NCBI RefSeq assembly: GCF_900188125.1
Contig: NZ_FZOW01000020.1
Coordinates: 1 to 64,000 of the forward strand
From: Rhodococcoides kyotonense
GTDB lineage: Bacteria > Actinomycetota > Actinomycetes > Mycobacteriales > Mycobacteriaceae
Length of the DNA stretch: 64,000 bases
Direction: 5' to 3'
Positions 17,011 through 24,365 of the stretch are shown piece by piece (the first letter of the stretch is position 1; each line of letters starts with the position of its first letter). The notes below the pieces were generated by a model. It was given only the letters and a program-made list of their open reading frames with translations. It did no database searches and had not been told where the DNA came from. A program made the position numbers and the translations under genes.

Positions 17011-18234
17011 GTGGTCGTGACAGAGCAGAAGCGCGCCGCCCGGGTCGTGGGACCCGACTACCTCCTCGCCGGCCGATACCGTCTCGCCTACAAACTCGGC
17101 GGCGGCGGAATGGGTGCGGTCTGGCTCGCACAGGACACGCTCATGGGCCGCAAGGTCGCCGTCAAACAGGTCACCTCGACCGTCGGATTGAGCGAGAAGG
17201 CCGCACGCGAGATCCGCAACCGCGCCATGCGCGAAGGTCGTATCGCAGCGCGACTGTCCAGTTCGCACGCCATCGCCATGCACGACGTCGCGATCGAGGA
17301 CGGCGAACCGTGGCTCGTCATGGAGTACATGCCGTCGCGGAGTCTCGCGCAGGCGCTCAATGCCGTCGACACGCTGCCGCCGTACGAGGTCGCGCAGATC
17401 GGTGCACAAGTCGCCGACGCACTCACCGAGGCACACCAGGCAGGCATCGTGCATCGCGACATCAAGCCGGGCAACATCCTGATCGCCGACCGCGGACGGG
17501 AACTCGGCGTCGTGAAGATCAGCGACTTCGGCATTTCACGCGCGAAAGGCGATGTGGACGAATCGGATTCGTCGGTCATCACCGGCACGCCCGCGTACTT
17601 TGCCCCGGAAGTGGCTCGCGGTCAGGATCCGACCGAGGCCAGCGACGTCTTCTCCCTGGGCGCGACGCTGTACACGGCCATCGAGGGAAAGCCTCCGTTC
17701 GACATCGACCAGGACTCGATCGCGTTGCTCCATCGCGTCGCCAAGGGGCAGATCATCCCGCCCTCCCGATCGGGTGACCTCACGAATGCGTTGCTGCACA
17801 TGCTCGAACCCGATCCAGCGCGTCGCCCGACGATGGCGGCGGCTCGCGACGAGATCATCAGGAGTGCGATCAGCAGCCGAGGCAGCATCGCTCAATTACG
17901 TGGTGTACCACTGACTTCCGCCGACGGTTCGGTGCCCTCGTGGGCGCACCGATCGACACCCGTCGCCGACACGAGGCGCACGTCTCGTGAATTCGGGAGC
18001 ACGATCGCCGGCTTGCCCGCGGTGCGCTCTGACGGCCTGTACGACAACAATCCGCCGAAACCCTATGCGCCGCCGCCGTTCGACCCACCCAAGAAGAAGA
18101 ACCCGCTCGATCTCGTCCTGGACTGGATCGACGACGTCGTCGGCGACAAGACGGACCTGTCCCCCGGCGTGATCCTGGCGGGCGCAGTGGCGGTCGTCCT
18201 CGTGATTCTCGTGCTCCTCGCCCTGCTCTTGTAG
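17011..18234 (+). CDS. Membrane serine/threonine protein kinase (Pkn type)
   Basis: 407 residues; GTG at 17011 (a second in-frame GTG at 17017 is equally possible). The Hanks-type kinase domain spans about 14-280: glycine loop KLGGGGMGAVW, catalytic Lys in KVAVKQV (about 51), HRDIKPGNIL (about 149-158), DFGIS (about 172-176), and the activation-loop end TPAYFAPEV. A Pro-rich juxtamembrane linker leads to one C-terminal helix (about 383-405), so the kinase faces the cytoplasm and has almost no extracellular part. There are no PASTA repeats, unlike PknB. It is divergent from imuA' and convergent with the envelope-stress regulator; its substrates are unknown. Confidence 0.93.
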   Translation: MVVTEQKRAARVVGPDYLLAGRYRLAYKLGGGGMGAVWLAQDTLMGRKVAVKQVTSTVGLSEKAAREIRNRAMREGRIAARLSSSHAIAMHDVAIEDGEPWLVMEYMPSRSLAQALNAVDTLPPYEVAQIGAQVADALTEAHQAGIVHRDIKPGNILIADRGRELGVVKISDFGISRAKGDVDESDSSVITGTPAYFAPEVARGQDPTEASDVFSLGATLYTAIEGKPPFDIDQDSIALLHRVAKGQIIPPSRSGDLTNALLHMLEPDPARRPTMAAARDEIIRSAISSRGSIAQLRGVPLTSADGSVPSWAHRSTPVADTRRTSREFGSTIAGLPAVRSDGLYDNNPPKPYAPPPFDPPKKKNPLDLVLDWIDDVVGDKTDLSPGVILAGAVAVVLVILVLLALLL

Positions 18235-18239
18235 CCCGT

Positions 18240-18283
18240 ACGTGCACGGAAATACATAGCCCTCTATGCATTTCCGTGCACGT
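18240..18283. terminator. Bidirectional terminator between kinase and response regulator
   Basis: A 20-bp stem (18240-18259 with 18264-18283) has one mismatch and the loop CCCT. A small GCGGC-GAA-GCCGC hairpin follows at 18284-18296, just outside the response-regulator stop. It lies between two convergent genes. Confidence 0.85.
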
Positions 18284-18297
18284 GCGGCGAAGCCGCC

Positions 18298-18945
18298 TCA
18301 GTCGATCCGACGCTTGTGCGCCCACCTCGTGAGCGCATTCCTGTTGGACTGCTGCGTCTTTCGCAGCACGTTCGACGCATGCGTCTCGACGGTCTTGACC
18401 GAGATGAACAAGTCCTCTGCGATCTCCCGGTACGTGTAGCCGCGCGCGAGCAACCGCAGTACCTCGAGCTCACGAGGAGTCAACGAATCGAGCTCGGGGT
18501 CCAACGGGGGTTCCGGTGCCGCGGACTTGCCCGTGAACGAATCCAGCACGAAACCCGCGAGGCGAGGCGAGAACACCGCATCTCCGCCGGCGACGCGTCG
18601 TACACCGTCGGCGAGCTCCGATCCGGAGATCGTCTTCGTGACGTAGCCCCGCGCGCCTGCGCGGATGACGGCGATGACGTCCTCCGCCGCATCGGACACC
18701 GACAGCGCCAGACACACCGGCCCCTCCGAGATCCGGCCCAGCACCGCGACGCCGCCACCGTCGGGCATGTGCACGTCGAGCAGAACGACGTCGGGCTTGG
18801 TCGACTCGATTCCGGCTACCGCGTCGGCGACGCCCCCTGCCTCTCCGACGACCTCGATGTCGGCCTCCCGGCCCAACTCCGCGCGAACGCCCGAACGAAA
18901 AACTGCGTGGTCATCGACGAGAAACACGCGAAAAGGGTCGGTCAC
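18298..18945 (-). CDS. LuxR-family response regulator, EsrR-like
   Basis: 215 residues. The receiver domain has the acidic pocket LVDDH (about 9-13), the phospho-acceptor Asp in VVLLDVHMP (about 56) and the Lys in VTKTISG. The C-terminal LuxR helix-turn-helix reads LTPRELEVLRLLARGYTYRE and continues with SVKTVETHASNVL. Its ATG overlaps the kinase stop by 4 bases. The trio of this regulator, a PspC-domain kinase and a divergent PspC membrane protein next to guaA matches the EsrISR envelope-stress system of C. glutamicum; that assignment rests on architecture and location, not on a search. It probably binds the inverted repeats at 20272 and 21053. Confidence 0.9.
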   Translation of the reverse strand: MTDPFRVFLVDDHAVFRSGVRAELGREADIEVVGEAGGVADAVAGIESTKPDVVLLDVHMPDGGGVAVLGRISEGPVCLALSVSDAAEDVIAVIRAGARGYVTKTISGSELADGVRRVAGGDAVFSPRLAGFVLDSFTGKSAAPEPPLDPELDSLTPRELEVLRLLARGYTYREIAEDLFISVKTVETHASNVLRKTQQSNRNALTRWAHKRRID

Positions 18946-20273
18946 CTCGGCTGCTCCTGCGGTATCGGTTCGGTGGTCTCGGTTCGAGTCTGTTTGACAG
19001 TATCCCTACCGTTGCCATTGCGCGGCATCATGATTCGAACCTCGGTCCCCTTGCCGACGCCGGAGCGCACCGACACTTCACCGCCTCGGCGTTCGATTCT
19101 GCCGCGAATCGACTTGGCGAGACCGCGACGGTCCTCCGGCACGAGATTCTCGTCGAATCCGCTGCCGCGGTCGCGCACGAACACGGTGACCTTGTCGTCC
19201 TCGGTCTCGGCGAACAGGTCGACGTTGGTCTCGCCGGAATGCTTGGCCGCATTGACGAGCGCTTCACGGGTAGCGCCCAGCACTGCGGTGAACGTCTCGC
19301 GGGTCAGTCCCGAACTCGAATCGTCCAGCGTCAACTGCACATCACCGACCGTGATCGGCCGCACGGTGATGCCGTGCTGATCCTCGACTTCTCCGGCGAT
19401 CGTCTTGAGCGCTTCGGCGAGGGAGGAATGATCGGGATCGCCTTCCTCGAACAGCCATTTGCGTAGCTCGCGCTCCTGACTGCGTGCGAGGCGCATCACC
19501 TCACCGGGCTGATCGGACTGCTTCTGAATCAACGCCAAAGTCTGCAATACCGAGTCGTGCAGGTGCGAGGCGATCTCCTCGCGCTCGTCGTTGCGGATAC
19601 GTGCCGAGCGCTCTGCGTTCAGCGCACGCCACATACGCAGCCACACCGGCACCGTCAGCAGACCCGCACCGACCAACGTGACGATGACCGCGAGCAACGA
19701 CGACCGCAGCGACGCAAGATCCACCCGGGCCAGCACGACGACACCGAGACCGAGCACGATCAGCGTGGCACCGCCGACGACGCGTGCCCATCCGAGAACT
19801 GTCGGTTTCTTCGCGAGACCGAGCGCCGAACGTGGACCTTCCGAGTCGAACTCGCGCCAGACCAGCGCCGCCCCGACGACCACGACCACGATCGGTACGA
19901 GCGCCGACGCGGCGGTGCCGTTGAGCAGCCAGGCCAGCGCTGCCGCGAGCCCGAGCCCGACGGCAGCGAGGCCGAGCGCGCGCTGACGCTCCACGCTGCT
20001 CGGCCGATCGACGTCGTCTCCTGCCGGACTGAAGATCCATAGCAGGCCGTACGCGAAGATTCCCGCCCCGGCCATGATGGCCAGAAGCGCGAACGCGACG
20101 CGCACCTTGAACACGTCGACGCCGAGGTGGTCCGACAGGCCACCGGCGACACCACCCACGATGCGTCCACCACCGCGCCGATGGAACTTGGCGGGTTCGT
20201 AGCCTCCGGGGGAGGCCGATTGGTCGACAGGGTGCACTCCTCGATCCTGGCACGAATCCCTCGACCACCGCAT
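18942..20273 (-). CDS. PspC-domain sensor histidine kinase, EsrS-like
   Basis: 443 residues from an ATG with GGGGAG 7 bases upstream. The N-terminus is a PspC domain (about 31-85, GGRIVGGVAGGLSDHLGVDV and one membrane helix). More helices follow (about 97-210), then a HisKA_3 dimerisation region with the phospho-acceptor in HLHDSVLQTLALIQ (about 233). The ATP-binding domain carries NAAKHSGE (N box) and RDRGSGFD (G1), then RRGLAKSIRGRIERRGGEV. PspC proteins respond to membrane damage. The start codon lies beside, and partly inside, the inverted repeat 20272-20289, which suggests tight autoregulation. Confidence 0.92.
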   Translation of the reverse strand: MRWSRDSCQDRGVHPVDQSASPGGYEPAKFHRRGGGRIVGGVAGGLSDHLGVDVFKVRVAFALLAIMAGAGIFAYGLLWIFSPAGDDVDRPSSVERQRALGLAAVGLGLAAALAWLLNGTAASALVPIVVVVVGAALVWREFDSEGPRSALGLAKKPTVLGWARVVGGATLIVLGLGVVVLARVDLASLRSSLLAVIVTLVGAGLLTVPVWLRMWRALNAERSARIRNDEREEIASHLHDSVLQTLALIQKQSDQPGEVMRLARSQERELRKWLFEEGDPDHSSLAEALKTIAGEVEDQHGITVRPITVGDVQLTLDDSSSGLTRETFTAVLGATREALVNAAKHSGETNVDLFAETEDDKVTVFVRDRGSGFDENLVPEDRRGLAKSIRGRIERRGGEVSVRSGVGKGTEVRIMMPRNGNGRDTVKQTRTETTEPIPQEQPR

Positions 20274-20289
20274 CAGGGTCTCCCCTGAT
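20272..20289. promoter_or_regulatory. Inverted repeat operator at esrS-like gene start
   Basis: ATCAGGG-TCTC-CCCTGAT, perfect 7-bp arms with 4 bases between. The same ATCAGGG-N4-CCCTGAT occurs at 21053-21070 upstream of the divergent PspC gene. A further half-site pair, CCTGATC and GATCAGG, spans 20284-20305. Likely the binding site of the LuxR-type regulator; here it touches the start codon and overlaps the ribosome-binding site. Confidence 0.7.
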
Positions 20290-20300
20290 CTTCTACCGGA

Positions 20301-20969
20301 TCAGGCTCGCCATTCCGCGGTACGCTCGGCGGTCGCTTCCGCGAGTGCCTTCTTCACGCCGTCGGCGTCGTAGTCCTTGCCGTAGACGGGAGTCCCCGGG
20401 TGCTGACGCCACGATTGTTCGAGCGTTCCGCCGTCGACCGGGTCGAATCCGAGCTGATCGACGACGTCGAACACGAGCTTCTTGCCCGCGCCGTCCGCGC
20501 CTGCGATCGGCAGTGCGATGCGTCCGTCGGTACCGGCCGGAACGCCCTTCTCCAGGAGATGCTTCCAGTAGATACCGTTGAACACCTTCACCACGTCCGC
20601 ACCTCGATCACCGAGATGCTGTGCAACCCAGACACTTTCGGGAGTGCCGTTCTCGATGTCGGCGATCAGGCCGTCACGTTGTTGCGGGTAGTAGTTGTTC
20701 GTCTCGATGATCGGCGCCCCCGGTTTGGCCGATTCCACGATGTTCGACGGCAGATCCGGGGTGTTCTTCTGCGGGATACTCACGATCACGAGATCCGCGT
20801 CCTGAGCCGCTTCGGTGCTCCAGACCGCCGTCGCGCCCGTTTCGGCCGCCAGTTCGGAGAGAGTCTCGGGTGCACGAGAATTGGACACACGTACCTCGTG
20901 CCCCAGTTCGGCGAGCTTGCGCGTCAACGTGCCGCCGATGAATCCTGCTCCGATGATGCCGATCTTCAT
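20301..20969 (-). CDS. NADPH-dependent F420 reductase-like oxidoreductase
   Basis: 222 residues from ATG MKIGIIGAGFIGG, preceded by GAGGAG at 8 bases. The N-terminal dinucleotide-binding motif is GxGxxG-like (GIIGAGFIGG, 4-13), followed by VRVSNSR with an Arg that suits NADP. The family includes F420H2:NADP oxidoreductases and other ProC-like NAD(P) reductases, so substrate is uncertain. It lies between the esrS-like and esrI-like genes, on the esrS strand, and its stop is 27 bases from the esrS ATG. It is an insertion relative to the C. glutamicum layout I recall. Confidence 0.82.
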   Translation of the reverse strand: MKIGIIGAGFIGGTLTRKLAELGHEVRVSNSRAPETLSELAAETGATAVWSTEAAQDADLVIVSIPQKNTPDLPSNIVESAKPGAPIIETNNYYPQQRDGLIADIENGTPESVWVAQHLGDRGADVVKVFNGIYWKHLLEKGVPAGTDGRIALPIAGADGAGKKLVFDVVDQLGFDPVDGGTLEQSWRQHPGTPVYGKDYDADGVKKALAEATAERTAEWRA

Positions 20970-21052
20970 GTCGAGGCTCCTCAAAAGTCGAGTGAACAGT
21001 TCTCTGGTTCCAAGCCGATGGGTCGACGGTTCATTCCACCCCGCGGCAGAAG

Positions 21053-21070
21053 ATCAGGGCGATCCCTGAT
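21053..21070. promoter_or_regulatory. Inverted repeat operator upstream of esrI-like gene
   Basis: ATCAGGG-CGAT-CCCTGAT, the same arms and spacing as the element at 20272-20289. It ends 33 bases before the PspC gene ATG and lies 83 bases from the start of the divergent oxidoreductase gene, so it could control both. Confidence 0.7.
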
Positions 21071-21103
21071 GTGTTCGCCGCCGCCGAGAGCGACGATGGT
21101 TCC

Positions 21104-22480
21104 ATGAGCCAAGCAACTGTCTCCGAACAGCTACAGCAGATGTGGCGGACCCGTCCGTATCGGTTGCCTCAGCGTGGTCACATCGCGGGTGTCGCCGCGG
21201 GCATCGGTTACCGCTACAACGTCGATCCGGTCCTGATCCGGGTCGCTTTCGTCGTCGGAACGATCTTCGGTGGCGCCGGGATCGTCCTCTATCTCGCGGC
21301 CTGGCTGCTCTTCAGCAAGGCAGGCGACACCGCGTCACCGGCGGAGTCCTTGGTCGGCAAGGGCAACAGTTCGGAGTCGAACACCAAGATCGTCGTACTG
21401 GTGGTTGCTCTGATCATCGCCGTCACGACGCTCGGCCCCGTCGGGGTCGGACTCGGCGGATCCGGTGTCATCAGTATGCTCGCGCTTCTCGGCGGCCTGT
21501 GGTTGCTGCACCAACGCACGCCGGAACCACCGGCCTTCCTGCCGGGTGGAACTCAGACGTACACGCAACAGGGATTCCCCATCTCGTTCAACACGCCGTA
21601 CACCCCGAACCCGTGGGCAGGCGCCAATTACCGCCCGCCGCAGTACGAGTCACGCACGGCGGCATACAACCAGTACACGCCGTACACGCGCCTGCCGGAG
21701 AGCTATGTCCCCAAACCGGCTCCCCCGCAGACCGAATCCACGAATCCCGTGGATCTCACCAAGCACGAATCCGCGACCGAGCAACCGGCAGTGCCGAACG
21801 CTCCGACCCCGCCGTCATGGGACCCCCTCGGCGTCGCACCGTTCGCGTGGGATCTGCCCGAACCCACAGTCGACGCCACACCGGTCGTCGCCGAGAAGAA
21901 GCGACGCTCACGATGGACGTCGAGCTTCATCGGCCTGGCGCTCGTGGCCGCCGCGATCACCGGAGCCGTTGCGGCCGCGACGGATTCGGAATGGTTGTCG
22001 CCCGCTCGCATTGCAGCCGTCGCACTCGTCGTCGTCGGCACGGGCCTCGTCGTGGGTGCGTTCCTACGCAAGGGCTACGGACTTCTGATCGTCACGGGAC
22101 CGCTGCTGGCGTTCGTCGTCTTCGCATCGATCGTCGGGCCCGTTCAGTTCGACGGCCAGTACTCCGGCCAACAGAACTACGCGCCGACGACCGTCGCCGG
22201 ACTCCAGCCCACCTACACCGTGCAGGGCGGAGATCTCCAGCTCGACCTTCGTGGGCTTACGTTGACCGAGGACAAGACCATCGAGGTCGACGTCACAGCA
22301 GGCAACGCGACCATCATGCTCCCACCGAGCATGAATTATTCGACCGAGTGCGTCGCGATCGCAGCCAGTACGAACTGCGATGAACCCGGTGTGCAGCAAG
22401 GCAATTCACCGGAGAACACCGCCGTTCTGACCATCGACGCAACCGCGCGCGCAGGCAACCTGGAGGTTATTCGTGACTGA
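21104..22480 (+). CDS. PspC-domain membrane protein, EsrI-like
   Basis: 458 residues from ATG MSQATVSEQL; an ATG 11 codons upstream (21071) is less likely because it directly follows the operator. PspC domain at about 15-75 (GHIAGVAAGIGYRYNVDPVL and a membrane helix GAGIVLYLAAWLLF). Then come more helices, a Pro/Tyr-rich linker (about 160-265) and a second helix group (about 280-355). The extracytoplasmic C-terminus (about 370-458) resembles the adhesin-like DUF4097/LiaF C-terminal fold. In C. glutamicum the corresponding EsrI inhibits the EsrSR pair until envelope stress; I infer the same role here from location and architecture. Confidence 0.85.
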   Translation: MSQATVSEQLQQMWRTRPYRLPQRGHIAGVAAGIGYRYNVDPVLIRVAFVVGTIFGGAGIVLYLAAWLLFSKAGDTASPAESLVGKGNSSESNTKIVVLVVALIIAVTTLGPVGVGLGGSGVISMLALLGGLWLLHQRTPEPPAFLPGGTQTYTQQGFPISFNTPYTPNPWAGANYRPPQYESRTAAYNQYTPYTRLPESYVPKPAPPQTESTNPVDLTKHESATEQPAVPNAPTPPSWDPLGVAPFAWDLPEPTVDATPVVAEKKRRSRWTSSFIGLALVAAAITGAVAAATDSEWLSPARIAAVALVVVGTGLVVGAFLRKGYGLLIVTGPLLAFVVFASIVGPVQFDGQYSGQQNYAPTTVAGLQPTYTVQGGDLQLDLRGLTLTEDKTIEVDVTAGNATIMLPPSMNYSTECVAIAASTNCDEPGVQQGNSPENTAVLTIDATARAGNLEVIRD

Positions 22481-22733
22481 CACATGGCAGTACGGCGACA
22501 GCGACGCCGACACGCCCGAGGAGAACAGCGCGCGGACGCGTCCGTCCGCGCTGCTGTTCCTCGTCGGACTCGCAGCTCTCGTCGTCGGCGTCAGTGCCCT
22601 GATCGGGCCGTCGGCCATCCAGACCCTCGGAGACGTTCAGTTCCGATGGGTATTCATCGTCGCCGCGATCGTCGTCGGACTCGCACTACTGCTGGCCCCG
22701 TCCCGGGGCGGGCGAGGATGCCGGGGCAGATAG
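22473..22733 (+). CDS. Small two-helix membrane protein
   Basis: 86 residues, GTG start overlapping the PspC gene's end by 8 bases, so it is coupled to it. An acidic N-terminal tail of about 24 residues is followed by two hydrophobic segments (ALLFLVGLAALVVGVSALIG and VFIVAAIVVGLALLL) and a basic end. Family not recognised. Small hypothetical membrane genes also lie between esrI and guaA in C. glutamicum as I recall, so it may be an accessory part of the stress system. Confidence 0.78.
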   Translation: MTDTWQYGDSDADTPEENSARTRPSALLFLVGLAALVVGVSALIGPSAIQTLGDVQFRWVFIVAAIVVGLALLLAPSRGGRGCRGR

Positions 22734-22742
22734 CAGCACCGA

Positions 22743-24332
22743 TCACTCCCACTCGATGGTGCCCGGCGGCTTGCTCGTCACGTCGAGTACGACTCGGTTG
22801 ACCTCCGACACCTCGTTGGTCACCCGAGTCGAGATTGTTTCCAGGACGTCGTACGGCAGTCGCGTCCAGTCGGCCGTCATCGCGTCTTCACTGGAGACCG
22901 GACGCAGCACGATGGGGTGACCATAGGTGCGACCGTCGCCCTGCACGCCCACGCTGCGCACGTCGGCGAGAAGGACGACCGGGCACTGCCAGATCTGCTG
23001 ATCCAAGCCCGCGGCGGTCAGTTCTTCGCGAACGATCGAGTCGGCCTGACGCAACGTCGCGAGCCGGTCGCGCGTGATCTCACCGACGATGCGGATGGCC
23101 AGTCCCGGGCCGGGGAACGGCTGACGGTTGACGATCTCCTCGGGCAACCCGAGCTCACGACCGACGGCACGGACCTCGTCCTTGAACAGGGTGCGCAACG
23201 GCTCGACGAGCTTGAACTGCAGGTCGTCGGGCAGTCCGCCGACGTTGTGATGGCTCTTGATATTGGCCGTGCCCGATCCGCCACCGGACTCGACGACGTC
23301 GGGGTACAGCGTGCCCTGGACCAGGAATTCGACCTCGGCGCCGTGGGCCGCATTCTCCCCCAGTACCTCCGTGACGGCACCTTCGAAGCTGCGAATGAAC
23401 TCGCGGCCGATGATCTTGCGCTTCTCTTCGGGATCGGACACGCCTTCGAGGGCCGACAAGAACGTGTCGACGGCATCGACGGTCACAAGCTTGGCACCGG
23501 TCGCGGCGACGAAGTCCTGTTGGACCTGCTCACGCTCACCCTCGCGCAGCAAACCATGGTCGACGAACACACACGTCAGACGATCGCCGATCGCGCGCTG
23601 GACGAGAGCGGCCGCCACACCGGAGTCGACACCACCCGACAGTCCACAGATGGCCTGGCCCGTCGGACCGACCTGCTGCTGAATCTGCTCGACGAGAGCG
23701 TCGGCGATGTTCGCCGCAGTCCAGTCGCCCTTCAGTCCGGCCGTCTCGTGCAGGAAACGGCTGAGCACCTGCTGCCCGTGCGGGGAGTGCAGCACCTCGG
23801 GGTGGTACTGGACACCGGCAAGGCGACGCTCGGAGTTCTCGAACGCGGCAACCGGAGCGCCGGCGCTGGTCGCCGTGACGGTGAAGCCCTCGGGTGCGTC
23901 GGTGACCGCGTCACCGTGGCTCATCCACACCGGCTGGGACGCAGGAAGACCGTCGTGCAGCACGCCGCCGTCGACGGACAGCTGAGTGCGGCCGTACTCC
24001 CGAGTTCCGGTGTGCGCCACCGTCCCCCCGAGAGCCTGCGCCATCGCCTGGAAGCCGTAGCAGATGCCGAAGACCGGCACGTCGAGGTCGAACACGCGCG
24101 GATCGAGTGCGGGCGCACCCTCGGCGTAGACGCTGGACGGACCGCCGGACAGCACCAGAGCAGCCGGGTTCTTCTCGGCGATCTCCTCGACCGTGGCGGT
24201 GTGCGAGATGACTTCGGAGTACACGTTGGCCTCACGCACTCGGCGTGCGATCAGCTGTGCGTACTGCGCACCGAAATCGACGACGAGTACTGGCCTGGGC
24301 AGCGCGGGGTCGGGCTGTTGCGTAGCGGTCAC
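22743..24332 (-). CDS. guaA: GMP synthase (glutamine-hydrolysing)
   Basis: 529 residues, standard length. It makes GMP from XMP, glutamine and ATP. The N-terminal class I amidotransferase has the nucleophile in FGICYGFQAM (Cys about 95) and its His/Glu in YHPEV. The ATP-pyrophosphatase domain has the P-loop GLSGGVDSGV (about 231-240). The C-terminal dimerisation domain ends with KPPGTIEWE, the usual GuaA end that contacts XMP. GTG start. It converges with the small membrane gene 9 bases away and forms a loose purine cluster with guaB3/guaB2, split by the GMC oxidoreductase. Confidence 0.98.
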   Translation of the reverse strand: MTATQQPDPALPRPVLVVDFGAQYAQLIARRVREANVYSEVISHTATVEEIAEKNPAALVLSGGPSSVYAEGAPALDPRVFDLDVPVFGICYGFQAMAQALGGTVAHTGTREYGRTQLSVDGGVLHDGLPASQPVWMSHGDAVTDAPEGFTVTATSAGAPVAAFENSERRLAGVQYHPEVLHSPHGQQVLSRFLHETAGLKGDWTAANIADALVEQIQQQVGPTGQAICGLSGGVDSGVAAALVQRAIGDRLTCVFVDHGLLREGEREQVQQDFVAATGAKLVTVDAVDTFLSALEGVSDPEEKRKIIGREFIRSFEGAVTEVLGENAAHGAEVEFLVQGTLYPDVVESGGGSGTANIKSHHNVGGLPDDLQFKLVEPLRTLFKDEVRAVGRELGLPEEIVNRQPFPGPGLAIRIVGEITRDRLATLRQADSIVREELTAAGLDQQIWQCPVVLLADVRSVGVQGDGRTYGHPIVLRPVSSEDAMTADWTRLPYDVLETISTRVTNEVSEVNRVVLDVTSKPPGTIEWE

Positions 24333-24365
24333 CGGGTCAGTCTAGTTGCGCGTAACCGACGTGGA

